Below are positions 18,801 through 26,549 of a DNA stretch of 64,000 bases, piece after piece. The number at the start of each line of letters is the position of its first letter. The first letter of the stretch is position 1. This DNA comes from Blattabacterium cuenoti (GTDB taxonomy: Bacteria; Bacteroidota; Bacteroidia; Flavobacteriales; Blattabacteriaceae), in assembly GCF_014251315.1 (NCBI RefSeq), contig NZ_CP059185.1, positions 19,017 through 83,016 of the forward strand, read 5' to 3'. The notes under the pieces are model-generated. The model was not told the origin of the DNA, did not search any database, and saw nothing but the letters and a program-made list of their open reading frames with translations. Made by a program: the position numbers and the translations under genes.

Positions 18801-19640
18801 GACTCAAATGAAAAACAAAATGATTTTTTATTTGGAAGAATATTTACTCATGGTAAAATTAAAATAACAAAAAAAGAAAACAAAATTTGTATTTCTATGA
18901 ATGATGGAAGAATTTTGAATTCTTCTCATTTATATATCAATCCTAAGAAAATATTAGAATATCAGAAAAAAAATGTATCCGAAAAAAAATTAAATAATTA
19001 CAAAATAAAAAATGATTATTTATTAATAGATATTAAAACTATTATAGATAAAAATACAAAAGTATCAATCTTCTTCAATAAGAATCATTTTTTTGAATTA
19101 AGAGGAAAAGGTTTTCTTTTTATAGAAAAAGCATCCGAAAAAAATATACAAACTAGTGGTAGATTTTTTGTAAAAAATGGATTATATCATTTTTATAATG
19201 ATGAAAAAATTCCAATAAGATTAGAAAAAAAATTCAAAATAAAACCAGGAGGATCTCTTACTTGGAAAAATGATTTTTATCAATCAAATATTGATTTGAT
19301 CGCTTATGATACTAAATATGTATACAACGTGACTGAATATATAGACATAATAAACAATCCAAAATATCATAAAAATATGATACTTACAGAATTAAGAATT
19401 AATATTTATGGTAAAATACAAAGACCTAATATTAATATGGAAATTTTTTTTCCTGGTAGTAATGAATATATCCAAAAAAAATTATCAGAAAAATTTAATT
19501 CTTTTGAAGAAAAAACAATGCAATTTATGTCTGTTCTAATATTAGGGAAATTTCTATTAAAGAATGATATTATAAAAAATTTTTTATATTTTTCTATGTA
19601 TGAAATCATTGTTAAAAAAATTAAAAAATATGTTAATTAA
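15888..19640 (+). CDS. tamB: TamB-like translocation/assembly module protein
   Basis: About 1,250 residues. There is one N-terminal membrane anchor (about residues 12-28, ILILLILLGLFFFAIY), then a long, strongly beta-predicted, lysine/asparagine-rich middle, and a C-terminal TamB (DUF490) domain. That domain contains the landmarks SGRFFVKNGLYHFYN, FKIKPGGSLTW and LRINIYGKIQRPNINMEIFFPGS. TamB proteins span the periplasm and help move lipids or barrels to the outer membrane. It is somewhat shorter than I expect of free-living flavobacterial homologues. ATG 15888 is preferred; TTG two codons upstream is possible. The middle is poorly conserved, and the call rests mostly on the last 350 residues. 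Confidence 0.8.
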   Translation: MKHVFFHQFQKKRILILLILLGLFFFAIYHKQEIEKKTYTFFLKIFLKKVRNHLNEKIIIEHASINFLKKELIFYNVQILDHHNFPFIYLSKCKISIHNLLYFIFINSKHLRIKNIFVENSSFFIKKYFREKENNILFFIKNFLIHKKLSESNINLVTCSKFIINKSYLKYKNENFHNKIKYFFSSCIKNIRIDNKKIKASIFSFKSKELIKKKKLPIIENLFCDLIYHYTSKLEVHNFSIKTSNSYLKGYLILSQNENKNEKNIQCKIFDGSKLGSDLGIFFYKKWNFYYQASIHGYIHSKLNNKEKIFFLDNFFIKDSQKNKLFANQIHIYYANKEWKKIQFFKTFIQFHPYKIKKIISHNFDSKFFRFFSNLKQRIIYKGNFSLSEKNLIKIRGIVKYHFFVAKISTNVDLVNNQYTGKIFIEKKYLFLFFKENKDIFWSLSKRIPFYDTLSNLCIMNFEGNFYKFFISLFFSSHFHSDLEYKIHFKGKIFSHFQKIYVNIHNKNNQKNIKIIFENQSFQKISINIYDMIIGHIYRFIKRKNSYNKEIKHVNFNFLVKKSFFDFIKPIIKNKNTFSDIQISGEKKDNIFKMIFHTKKIQLNEISFNKLFVIVDSSLKKKIQIHIEKIISKNFFSKKINISVSNQQNFWIINSKFLFKFKKEEYKEQILNLICKKEENFLFCYPFLSKLNRNGHNWFTDYNYHNSGIIKIDFINQKYIIENIIFRSEKQKIIFNANYINNQQKIFQFYLKNVQLKKIIYNKNIDGFANGFFLCKNVSNQIEPNINIVIQNFSIGKTILGNFYISSFHKHKNESNYELNGVLRKNSYDILKIFGNIKNESQNQSKLNLDIIVQNFRIDNFSFFWKKMNSEVRGYLTGQIQVFGYLNDLHYFGKLKIQKFGIRINSSNTDYEIKSPAYINIISKYCILSTSYFIDTKYSTKGYINGFFSHKNLLQWNLIKLSIDTKNLLVLDSNEKQNDFLFGRIFTHGKIKITKKENKICISMNDGRILNSSHLYINPKKILEYQKKNVSEKKLNNYKIKNDYLLIDIKTIIDKNTKVSIFFNKNHFFELRGKGFLFIEKASEKNIQTSGRFFVKNGLYHFYNDEKIPIRLEKKFKIKPGGSLTWKNDFYQSNIDLIAYDTKYVYNVTEYIDIINNPKYHKNMILTELRINIYGKIQRPNINMEIFFPGSNEYIQKKLSEKFNSFEEKTMQFMSVLILGKFLLKNDIIKNFLYFSMYEIIVKKIKKYVN

Positions 19641-19730
19641 TTCTATAATCTCTATTTATAAAAAAATTATGAAATTATTTTCTAGATAGAATGGAATAAA
19701 AAATATAAAAATATCTTGAAAAACAAGAAC

Positions 19731-19776
19731 CTATTTTCTTAAATAGAAAGTTTTGTATCTTGGTATTTTTAATACC
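19731..19776 (+). promoter_or_regulatory. Two adjacent small hairpins before the Lrp-type gene
   Basis: The 176-bp spacer between tamB and the regulator contains two perfect 6-bp inverted repeats. CTATTT/AAATAG (19731-19746) has a 4-base loop, and GGTATT/AATACC (19762-19776) has a 3-base loop. They lie 41-86 bases before the preferred ATG at 19817. They could be operator half-sites for autoregulation, which is common for Lrp proteins, or a transcription end for tamB. Neither is followed by a long T-run. In such AT-rich DNA short palindromes also arise by chance. Confidence 0.3.
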
Positions 19777-19816
19777 TTTATTCACAAAAAATAAGAAAAA
19801 ACAAAAATATAAAACA

Positions 19817-20335
19817 ATGATTCTAAGATATAATACAGACGAAATTGACAATACTATTGTCAGAAAACTAAATATAAATGCTAGAACTCCATATACTGAA
19901 ATTAGTAAACAAATCAGTCAAGAAATCAAACCATTATCTGTTGGAACAGTTCATGTTAGAGTAAAGAAATTGGAAGATGCAGGAATCATCAAGGGAAGTA
20001 CTTTGATTATAGGATATGAATCATTAGGCTTTCATTTAATAGCTTTTGTAGGAATTTTATCAGATTCTCGTGAATCTAAATTAGTCAAAGAAGAATTAAA
20101 AAAAATACCAAATATAGTACAACTATATATCACTTCAGGAAAATACAATCTGTTTTGTAGAATTATTGCCAGAGACCCTTCAGATGCAAGAGATGTTATT
20201 TCTAAAATAGGGGAAATCAAAGGAGTACTTAGAACAGAATCTACTATTTGTTTAGAAGAAAGCATAAATGATGAAAATAGATTGTTATCCAATATATTAC
20301 ATAAACATCAAACATCTTATCAAAAAAAAATATAA
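19817..20335 (+). CDS. Lrp/AsnC family transcriptional regulator
   Basis: A 172-residue regulator. The N-terminal winged helix-turn-helix spans about residues 8-60 (DEIDNTIVRKLNINARTPYTEI, then GTVHVRVKKLEDAGIIKGS). The C-terminal ligand-binding RAM domain covers about 65-150, ending ESTICLEESIND. The wording VHVRVKKLEDAGIIKGSTL is that of flavobacterial Lrp proteins, which respond to amino acids. ATG 19817 is chosen; the frame extends upstream to a TTG at 19760, but the added residues are not family-like and begin within a hairpin. It is the only recognisable DNA-binding regulator in the window. Confidence 0.88.
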   Translation: MILRYNTDEIDNTIVRKLNINARTPYTEISKQISQEIKPLSVGTVHVRVKKLEDAGIIKGSTLIIGYESLGFHLIAFVGILSDSRESKLVKEELKKIPNIVQLYITSGKYNLFCRIIARDPSDARDVISKIGEIKGVLRTESTICLEESINDENRLLSNILHKHQTSYQKKI

Positions 20336-20457
20336 TAATATAAAAATTGGGAATTATTATTATAATTTTCTATTATTTCAATATGAAACTTCTTTTCTAA
20401 AGAAAAAAAATCCATTTTTTCGAAAAAATTGTATATCATGCAATTTTTTTTTAGGTA

Positions 20458-20487
20458 ATGGCGAACTTCTTCTTTTTATTTAAGTAA
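20458..20487 (+). other. Nine-codon upstream ORF, near-copy of the next gene start
   Basis: ATG at 20458 opens a nine-residue ORF (MANFFFLFK) whose TAA stop shares its last base with the ATG of the 7TM-HD gene (TAATG at 20485-20489). The 18 bases GTAATGGCGAACTTCTTC around this small start match those around the true start (GTAATGGCTAACTTCTTC) with one mismatch, 29 bp apart. This looks like a local duplication of the initiation region. If translated, the small ORF would hand ribosomes directly to the main gene. Confidence 0.5.
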
Positions 20488-22517
20488 TGGCTAACTTCTT
20501 CAAGTTTTATAATAAATATAATAAAAATATTGCATATAAAATTTTAGTTATAATTGTTGCAATCTTATTGTTGACATTTTTTTTCCCGAAAAAAGAAATT
20601 TTTAAATATGAATTTTCAGAAGGAAAAATTTGGTCTTATGGGAATTTATTTTCTCCATTTAATTTTTTAGTTCCAAAAAATAACCAAGATATAAATTTGG
20701 AAATAAAAAAACTAAAAGAAAATCAAGAAATATTTTGTATTAGAAATGATAAAATAGAAAAAAATATAAAAAGAAAGATAAAAAAAATTTCATTCATACG
20801 AAAATATTACTATAAAATCGTTCATAGAATAATTAACACAATATATAAATATGGATATATAGAGGATTATAATCATTTTTACAAACAAAATAAAACTTAC
20901 ATAATTTTTTTTAAAAAGGATAAAAAGTGGATTTCAATTTTATCCAAAAAAATTTTTACTCACAGAAAAATCAATAATATTATTGAAAAAAATTTTAAGA
21001 TAAAAAGTCCTCGTGTGAGGATTTTAAAAAAAATTTTAAGAAAAATTATCGTTCCCAATTTATTTTATAGTCAATATCATACTGATTTTTTTTTTCAAAG
21101 AAAAATACAATCTATAAAAAAAATTAAATATTCCTTTACAAAAGGAGATAATATTATTAATAATCATGAAATTATAAATAAAAATAAATTTAAAATTTTA
21201 TCCTATTTCAAAAAAGAATATGAAAATAAAGTATGGAATAAGAAAAAGTCCTATTGTCTTGTTATAGGATATTTTTTAATGATAAGTATGATATTCTCTC
21301 TATTTGTATTATATATTTTTTATTTTGAAAACAAAATATTTCATAATAACAGAGAAATTAATTTTTTAGTTATAAATATATTATTAATATCATTAATAAC
21401 CATTACTATTCTAAAATATCATTCTAAAATATTATATATAATTCCTTTTTGCATACTTCCCATCAGTATCCGTGCTTTTTTTAATTTTAACTTAAGTATT
21501 TTTATTCATTTAATAACTATTTTGTTATTATCCTTAATTGTCCCAAATAGTTTTGAATTTATTTTTCTTCAAATCACTGCAGGTTTTTTAGTTATGTTGA
21601 CAAAAAAAAATATTTACAAAATGGAAAATTTATTCATTGCTGCAACAAAAATAACTATTACTTATGTTATTACTTTTATTTTACTCACTTTAATTCGTGA
21701 AGGATCTTTAATAAAAATTTCTTTGTATACTTTTTTTTTATTTTTTTTTAGTGGAATGTTAACTTTATTTGTTCATCCATTAATATTTCTTTTTGAGAAA
21801 TTATTGAATTTAACTTCAGATATTTCATTATTAGAACTATCTGATACCAATACTCCTATATTAAGATTATTATCTCAAAAAGCTCCAGGAACTTTACAAC
21901 ATGTTTTAACAGTAGCAAACATCGCAGAAGAAGCTGCTGTTTCTATTGAAGCAAATTCTTTATTAGTAAGAATAGGTGCAATTTATCATGATATAGGAAA
22001 AATTGAAAACTCTACGTTTTTTACTGAAAATCAACATAATATAACTGACCCTCACGAAAAATTAAGTCCAAGAGAAAGTGCAAAAATTATTTTAGAACAT
22101 GTATCAATAGGAGTTGAACTTGCGAAAAAATATCATTTACCTGATCCTGTTACTGATTTTATACGGACTCATCATGGGAATAGTGTAGTTCATTACTTTT
22201 ATGAAAAACAAAAAAAGATATATCCAAATATAAAAGTGGATAAAAAACAATTTCAATATTCTGGTCCAAAACCATTTTCCAAAGAAACTGCTATTGTAAT
22301 GATAGCTGATTCTGTAGAAGCAGCTTCAAAAAGTATAAAAAATCCATCGACTGATGATCTGAAAAATTTAGTAGAAAATATAATAAAAAAACAAAAAATA
22401 GAAAATCAATTTTCCAATGCAGATATTACTTTAAAAGAAATAGAAAAGGTAAAAGAAGTTCTTAAAAAAAAATTAATGAATATTTATCATACCAGAATAG
22501 AATATCCTGCTCCATGA
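20487..22517 (+). CDS. 7TM-HD family cyclic-dinucleotide phosphodiesterase (PgpH-like)
   Basis: A 676-residue membrane protein. There is one N-terminal helix, an extracytoplasmic region (about 45-255), a bundle of about seven hydrophobic segments (about 262-440) and a C-terminal HD domain. The HD metal residues are H501-D502 in GAIYHDIGK; THHGNS and MIADSVEAASKS are further family landmarks. PgpH-type enzymes hydrolyse cyclic di-AMP. Because that molecule commonly restrains potassium uptake, the Trk genes at the window end are a possible functional partner (inference). The start is set by the TAATG overlap; the protein begins MANFFKFYNK. Confidence 0.85.
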   Translation: MANFFKFYNKYNKNIAYKILVIIVAILLLTFFFPKKEIFKYEFSEGKIWSYGNLFSPFNFLVPKNNQDINLEIKKLKENQEIFCIRNDKIEKNIKRKIKKISFIRKYYYKIVHRIINTIYKYGYIEDYNHFYKQNKTYIIFFKKDKKWISILSKKIFTHRKINNIIEKNFKIKSPRVRILKKILRKIIVPNLFYSQYHTDFFFQRKIQSIKKIKYSFTKGDNIINNHEIINKNKFKILSYFKKEYENKVWNKKKSYCLVIGYFLMISMIFSLFVLYIFYFENKIFHNNREINFLVINILLISLITITILKYHSKILYIIPFCILPISIRAFFNFNLSIFIHLITILLLSLIVPNSFEFIFLQITAGFLVMLTKKNIYKMENLFIAATKITITYVITFILLTLIREGSLIKISLYTFFLFFFSGMLTLFVHPLIFLFEKLLNLTSDISLLELSDTNTPILRLLSQKAPGTLQHVLTVANIAEEAAVSIEANSLLVRIGAIYHDIGKIENSTFFTENQHNITDPHEKLSPRESAKIILEHVSIGVELAKKYHLPDPVTDFIRTHHGNSVVHYFYEKQKKIYPNIKVDKKQFQYSGPKPFSKETAIVMIADSVEAASKSIKNPSTDDLKNLVENIIKKQKIENQFSNADITLKEIEKVKEVLKKKLMNIYHTRIEYPAP

Positions 22518-22566
22518 TTATATTATTTGTTTATTTAACAGATCTACTTTAGATTTGTATCTTTTT

Positions 22567-22651
22567 GGAGAATTGCCGGAGTGGTTAACGGAACAGTTTG
22601 CTAAACTGTCGATGTGTAAACATCGCGTGGGTTCGAATCCCACATTCTCCG
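22567..22651 (+). tRNA. tRNA-Ser (GCT)
   Basis: An 85-base class II tRNA. The acceptor stem GGAGAAT/ATTCTCC pairs perfectly, with G as discriminator. The anticodon loop is TTGCTAA in the stem ACAGT/ACTGT, so the anticodon is GCT. A long variable arm (GATGTGTAAACATC) and the T loop GTTCGAATC are present. No CCA is encoded. It is the first of three consecutive tRNA genes. Confidence 0.97.
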
Positions 22652-22661
22652 CAAAAAATAA

Positions 22662-22736
22662 CGGGGTATAGCGTAGTTTGGTTATCGCGCCTGGTTTGGG
22701 ACCAGGAGATCGTAGGTTCAAATCCTGCTACCCCGA
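22662..22736 (+). tRNA. tRNA-Pro (TGG)
   Basis: 75 bases. The acceptor CGGGGTA pairs with TACCCCG, discriminator A. The anticodon stem CCTGG/CCAGG encloses TTTGGGA, giving anticodon TGG. The T arm contains GGTTCAAATCC. It follows tRNA-Ser after 10 bases. No CCA is encoded. Confidence 0.97.
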
Positions 22737-22745
22737 TTCACGTGA

Positions 22746-22819
22746 GATCACGTGGCTCAAATGGATAGAGCAACTGCCTTCTAAGCAGTAGGTTACAGGT
22801 TCGAATCCTGTCGTGATCA
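22746..22819 (+). tRNA. tRNA-Arg (TCT)
   Basis: 74 bases. The acceptor GATCACG pairs with CGTGATC, discriminator A. The anticodon stem ACTGC/GCAGT encloses CTTCTAA, giving anticodon TCT, which reads AGA/AGG, the arginine codons favoured in this AT-rich DNA. It lies 9 bases after tRNA-Pro. Its last three bases (22817-22819) are also the stop codon of clpP on the other strand. Confidence 0.97.
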
Positions 22820-23488
22820 TTTTTTTCCTTCTAATACTTCATCTATCATTCCATATTCTTTCGCTTCTATAGAGGTCATCCAGTAATCTCTATCTGAATC
22901 TTTTTCTATTTTTTCAATAGGTAACCCTGAATGTTTCGATATGACTTCATAAAGTTCTCTTTTTAATTTTAAAATTTCACGAACTGTTATTTCAATATCT
23001 GAAGCTTGTCCTTGTGTTCCTCCTATAGGTTGATGAATCATGATTCTAGAATGTTTTAATGCAGATCTTTTATTTTTCACTCCTGCACAAAGTAATACAG
23101 CGGCCATAGATGCAGCCATTCCAGTACAAATAGTCGCTACATCTGGTTCTACAATTTGCATGGTGTCATATATGCCTAATCCAGCATAAACATCTCCTCC
23201 TGGAGAATTAATATATATTTGTATATCCTTTATAGGGTCTACAGATTGTAAAAACAATAACTGAGCTTGCACTATATTTGCAACTTGATCTTCTATTGGA
23301 GTCCCTAAAAAAATAACTCGATCCATCATAAGACGAGAAAAAACATCCATTTGAGCTACATTCAATTTTCTTTCTTCAACAATATAAGGAGTCATAAACT
23401 TTATATATTCATCAATTTTTAAGCTACTAATTTTCTTATGTTTTATGGCATACAGCATAAACTCTTTTGATTTTTTATGATAATCCAT
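22817..23488 (-). CDS. clpP: ATP-dependent Clp protease proteolytic subunit ClpP
   Basis: A 223-residue serine peptidase that forms the degradation chamber used with ClpC or ClpX. The catalytic serine is S127 in CTGMAASMAA, the histidine is H152 in HSRIMIHQPIGG, and the aspartate is in DSDRDYWMT near residue 201. YINSPGGDV and QPIGGTQGQASDIEI are standard. ATG 23488 gives an N-terminal extension of about 30 residues before the conserved MTPYIVEE; that inner methionine may be the mature start. The stop codon TGA overlaps the tRNA-Arg end. A likely partner, ClpC, is at 46496. Confidence 0.96.
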   Translation of the reverse strand: MDYHKKSKEFMLYAIKHKKISSLKIDEYIKFMTPYIVEERKLNVAQMDVFSRLMMDRVIFLGTPIEDQVANIVQAQLLFLQSVDPIKDIQIYINSPGGDVYAGLGIYDTMQIVEPDVATICTGMAASMAAVLLCAGVKNKRSALKHSRIMIHQPIGGTQGQASDIEITVREILKLKRELYEVISKHSGLPIEKIEKDSDRDYWMTSIEAKEYGMIDEVLEGKK

Positions 23489-23591
23489 TTATTTTATCTT
23501 TTATGTTGAAAATTTTATTAAAGTTACTTTCTTCTATGTAAAATTTTGCAAAAAAAGTTTATACCATGCATAAAAAATATAGAAATTAGAA

Positions 23592-23609
23592 ACTTTTAAT
23601 ACTAAAAGT
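23592..23609 (+). promoter_or_regulatory. 18-bp inverted repeat directly before the flippase start
   Basis: ACTTTTA at 23592-23598 and TAAAAGT at 23603-23609 form a 7-bp perfect stem around ATAC, two bases before the TTG start at 23611. It could be an operator in the 122-bp divergent spacer with clpP, or a stem that hides the ribosome entry site. A chance palindrome is possible at this base composition. Confidence 0.25.
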
Positions 23610-23610
23610 A

Positions 23611-25077
23611 TTGACTTTGTACAAAAAATTAGCAATACAAACAATTATTTATTCTATAGGATTCATATTTCCAAAAATTGTTAATTATGCTTTTCTAAAA
23701 TTTTTTACTGTTTCTTTTAAAAAAGAAGAATTTTCTCTTTATACAGATATGTATGCATTATCTTTTATGGTTATAGGATTTCTTTCTTTTGGATTAGAAA
23801 ATACCTACTTTAGATTTTTATATAAAAAAAATTATAACAAAGAAATTGTTTTTTCAACGGGAGTTATAATACAATTATTGATAAGTTCTTTTTTTTTAAT
23901 AACTTCTATAAAGTTAATAAAATATATAGCTTATATAGCTGGATATCAAGATCATACAGAATATTTTTTTATGTTTTTTTTGATTATATTTTTTGACACA
24001 ATTTGTATTTTACCGATGGCTTGGCTTCGTGTTAATGATAAACCTTTACAATATTCTATAATAAGTGTAATAAATATCTTGATTCAATCATTTCTAATAA
24101 TATATTTATTCTTTTGTTATGATAATATTTATGTTTATGGGGAAAAAACTTTTTTTATCTTTAAATGGGTTAGTTCTTTTACAGACAAAATAGGTTACAT
24201 ATTTTTTGCAAATATGATCTCTTCTTTAGGCAATTTATTTTTAATACTTCCTATTCTTTTCAAAGAAGTAACTATAAAGAAATTTAATAAAATTCTTGCT
24301 ATAAATATGTTAAGTTATGGTATTCCTATCATGCTAGGAACTATAGCTTTTTCCATTAATGAAAATTTGGATAAAATTTTGATTAAAAGATGTGTTTCAG
24401 ATGAGATTAATGGATCTTATTCAGCTTGTTATAAAATCGCCACTTTTATGAGTCTATATATCAGAATTTTTAAATTAGGAATTGAACCTTTTTTTTTTAA
24501 AAAATCTAAAGATTCTGATGCGATATATTATTATGAAGAAATTACTTACATGTTCATTTTATTTGGATTAATTTTCTATGTGTTAATATGTGGAAACATA
24601 AACATATTTATGAAATTTTTAATTGATAAAAAATATCATGTTTCCATTTCTATTATTCCTATAGTAATGATGGGAAATCTCTTTTTGGGAGTTTATACTA
24701 ATTTATCCATCTTTTATAAGATTTTAGATAAACCTATTATTGGAACTTATATATCCTTAATCGGTGTATTAATCACTTTTTTATTTAATATTATTTTCAT
24801 CATTACTTCTACTAATAATAATAGTTTTATGATTCCTGCTTGGGGTACTTTGATATCTTATGGGACGATGCTAATAGTTTTATACATTTGGGGGAAAAAA
24901 AAATTTTTTAAATTTCGCGATAAGAAAATAAGAAATATTATCATACACTTTTTATTTGCACTTTTTATCGTTTTTGTGATCAAAAAAAAAATGGAATTAA
25001 GCTTATTTTTACAATTTTTATATTTAATAATTATTTTTCTTTTAGAAAAAAAAAGATTTATGAATTTAATCAAATAA
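23611..25077 (+). CDS. Polysaccharide/lipid-linked glycan flippase-like membrane protein
   Basis: A 488-residue protein with about 12-14 hydrophobic helices spread over its length, of the MATE/Wzx-like polysaccharide biosynthesis type. The N-terminus has a helix at about 8-30 with a conserved-looking GFIFPKIVNYAFLKFF, and there is a charged break ISYGTMLIVLYIWGKKKFF near residue 425. Such proteins flip undecaprenyl-linked sugars. The neighbouring sugar nucleotidyltransferase (25480) and the flavobacterial order flippase/dut/nucleotidyltransferase support envelope glycan work. The start is TTG (23611, or 23617); there is no in-frame ATG close to the conserved N-terminus. The substrate is unknown. 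Confidence 0.72.
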   Translation: MTLYKKLAIQTIIYSIGFIFPKIVNYAFLKFFTVSFKKEEFSLYTDMYALSFMVIGFLSFGLENTYFRFLYKKNYNKEIVFSTGVIIQLLISSFFLITSIKLIKYIAYIAGYQDHTEYFFMFFLIIFFDTICILPMAWLRVNDKPLQYSIISVINILIQSFLIIYLFFCYDNIYVYGEKTFFIFKWVSSFTDKIGYIFFANMISSLGNLFLILPILFKEVTIKKFNKILAINMLSYGIPIMLGTIAFSINENLDKILIKRCVSDEINGSYSACYKIATFMSLYIRIFKLGIEPFFFKKSKDSDAIYYYEEITYMFILFGLIFYVLICGNINIFMKFLIDKKYHVSISIIPIVMMGNLFLGVYTNLSIFYKILDKPIIGTYISLIGVLITFLFNIIFIITSTNNNSFMIPAWGTLISYGTMLIVLYIWGKKKFFKFRDKKIRNIIIHFLFALFIVFVIKKKMELSLFLQFLYLIIIFLLEKKRFMNLIK

Positions 25078-25090
25078 ATAAAAGAGAGCT

Positions 25091-25468
25091 TTGCATAAAA
25101 AAATATATGAATCAATTTTAATTGCTAACATAAAAAAATCTGTTTCTATTAATTTTTTGGAAAGAAAATTGATTTCTACAGGTGTTTTTATTAAAATATC
25201 GAAAAATATTAGATATTCTTTTTTTTTGAAAAAAAAATTTATAGAATCTATTTGTATAATTCATCTCACAAAAAGTAAAGAACATATTTCATGCAAAGAA
25301 ATTAAAATAATTGTAATCAACGTTTTTTTTAAAAATATAATGATAGAACCCTATGAAAAATTAGGAGTATTAGATATAATTAAAAATATTGAAATAAAAT
25401 GGAAAAAATGTTCTCTTTTAAATCTAAGCATAAGAGGAAGTAATAATTTTGGAAGTACTGGAATATAA
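25091..25468 (+). CDS. Degenerate dUTPase-like protein
   Basis: 125 residues, shorter than dUTPases (about 144-150). The stretch FLERKLISTGVFIKI matches the dUTPase segment PLERTLVPTGIFIEL, and the C-terminal RGSNNFGSTG matches motif V (RGxGGFGSTG). The position between flippase and nucleotidyltransferase is where flavobacteria carry dut. However, motif I (SAGMDLRAN) is reduced to ESILIAN, motif II (RSG) reads KKK, and motif III (D-x-D-Y-R-G-E) reads roughly E-H-I-S-C-K-E. A stop (25079-25081) blocks any longer N-terminus, and the start is TTG. Catalysis looks lost, although the frame is still open. The identification is inferred from partial motifs plus synteny. Confidence 0.6.
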   Translation: MHKKIYESILIANIKKSVSINFLERKLISTGVFIKISKNIRYSFFLKKKFIESICIIHLTKSKEHISCKEIKIIVINVFFKNIMIEPYEKLGVLDIIKNIEIKWKKCSLLNLSIRGSNNFGSTGI

Positions 25469-25479
25469 AAATAAATGAT

Positions 25480-26502
25480 ATGAAAATTATAATTCCCATG
25501 GCTGGAAAAGGATCACGTCTTCTTCCACATACTTTAAATACTCCTAAACCATTGATGTATATTGCAGGAAAAACAATTTTGAGAAGACTAGTGGAAAGTT
25601 TATCCAAAATTATTCAAGTTTTTTCCATACAAGAAATTATTTTTATTATAGGAAATTTCGGGAATAAAGTTGAAAAACAATTAATCCGATTATCTCACGA
25701 TTTAAATCTTAATCCTATTATATATTATCAAATTATGCCACTTGGAACTGCAGATGCTTTATTAAAAGCTAAAAATTCTTTAACAGGAGAACCAATTCTT
25801 GTTGCTTTTTCTGATTCTTTATTTTATCATAATTCTTTTGATAAAGAAATTACTCATAAAGCAGATAATATTATATGGACAAAAAAAGTTAAAAATCCTC
25901 ATTTATTTGGTATTGTAAAATGTGATTATTCAGGAATTATTACTCATTTTATAGAAAAACCAAATAATTATGTATCGAATCTTGCAATTGTGGGGCTTTA
26001 TTATTTTAAAAATAGTTTACTTTTAAAAAAAGAATTACAATCTATATTTGATCGTAATATTAAAAATGAAGAAGAATATCAATTAACATCTGTTTTAGAA
26101 AATATGAGAATCAAAGGAGAAAAATTTATCAGTAAACAAGTTCAAGAATGGATGGATTTTGGAAATCAAAAAAGAACTATTTATTCAAATTCAAGAATTT
26201 TATCTATTGAATCAAAAAATTCAAAATTGATTCATGAAAAGGTTATGATAAAAAATAGTTTGATTATTGAACCTTGTTCAATAGGAAAGAATACAAGTAT
26301 TGAAAATAGTATTATAGGACCTTATGTTTCAATAGGAAAATATACAAAAGTGGAAAACAGTAATATAAAAAAATCTTTAATTCAAGATTATACAACAATT
26401 CAATACGCAAATTTAAATCATTCAATGATAGGAAATCAATCTATTTACATTGGAGAAAAATCGAAAAAAGTAAGTTTAAGTGATTATTCTGTTTATAAAT
26501 AA
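25480..26502 (+). CDS. Sugar-phosphate nucleotidyltransferase
   Basis: A 340-residue protein. The N-terminal nucleotidyltransferase fold has the signature [19 protein letters not shown] (residues 8-26), with substrate-loop stretches [25 protein letters not shown] and [10 protein letters not shown]. The C-terminal part (about 255-335) is a left-handed beta-helix of hexapeptides ([20 protein letters not shown]). The usual reaction is NTP plus sugar-1-phosphate to NDP-sugar for envelope glycans. Which sugar (glucose, mannose) cannot be told. It starts 11 bp after the dUTPase-like ORF, so the three genes from 23611 may be one transcript. Confidence 0.82.
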   Translation: MKIIIPMAGKGSRLLPHTLNTPKPLMYIAGKTILRRLVESLSKIIQVFSIQEIIFIIGNFGNKVEKQLIRLSHDLNLNPIIYYQIMPLGTADALLKAKNSLTGEPILVAFSDSLFYHNSFDKEITHKADNIIWTKKVKNPHLFGIVKCDYSGIITHFIEKPNNYVSNLAIVGLYYFKNSLLLKKELQSIFDRNIKNEEEYQLTSVLENMRIKGEKFISKQVQEWMDFGNQKRTIYSNSRILSIESKNSKLIHEKVMIKNSLIIEPCSIGKNTSIENSIIGPYVSIGKYTKVENSNIKKSLIQDYTTIQYANLNHSMIGNQSIYIGEKSKKVSLSDYSVYK

Positions 26503-26549
26503 ATGAAAAATTCATAATTTTTTTTATATTTGATAAAAATTCCATGTGT

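Noticed and set aside
20268-20483. A 71-codon plus-strand ORF overlapping the end of the Lrp-type gene
   Set aside because: It overlaps the regulator in another frame, has no recognisable domain, and its downstream part reads through the duplicated start region; composition is what AT-rich spacer gives by chance.
22518-22721. A 67-codon minus-strand ORF across the tRNA cluster
   Set aside because: It is antisense to tRNA-Ser and tRNA-Pro, and its residues come from tRNA stems; this is a classic false ORF.
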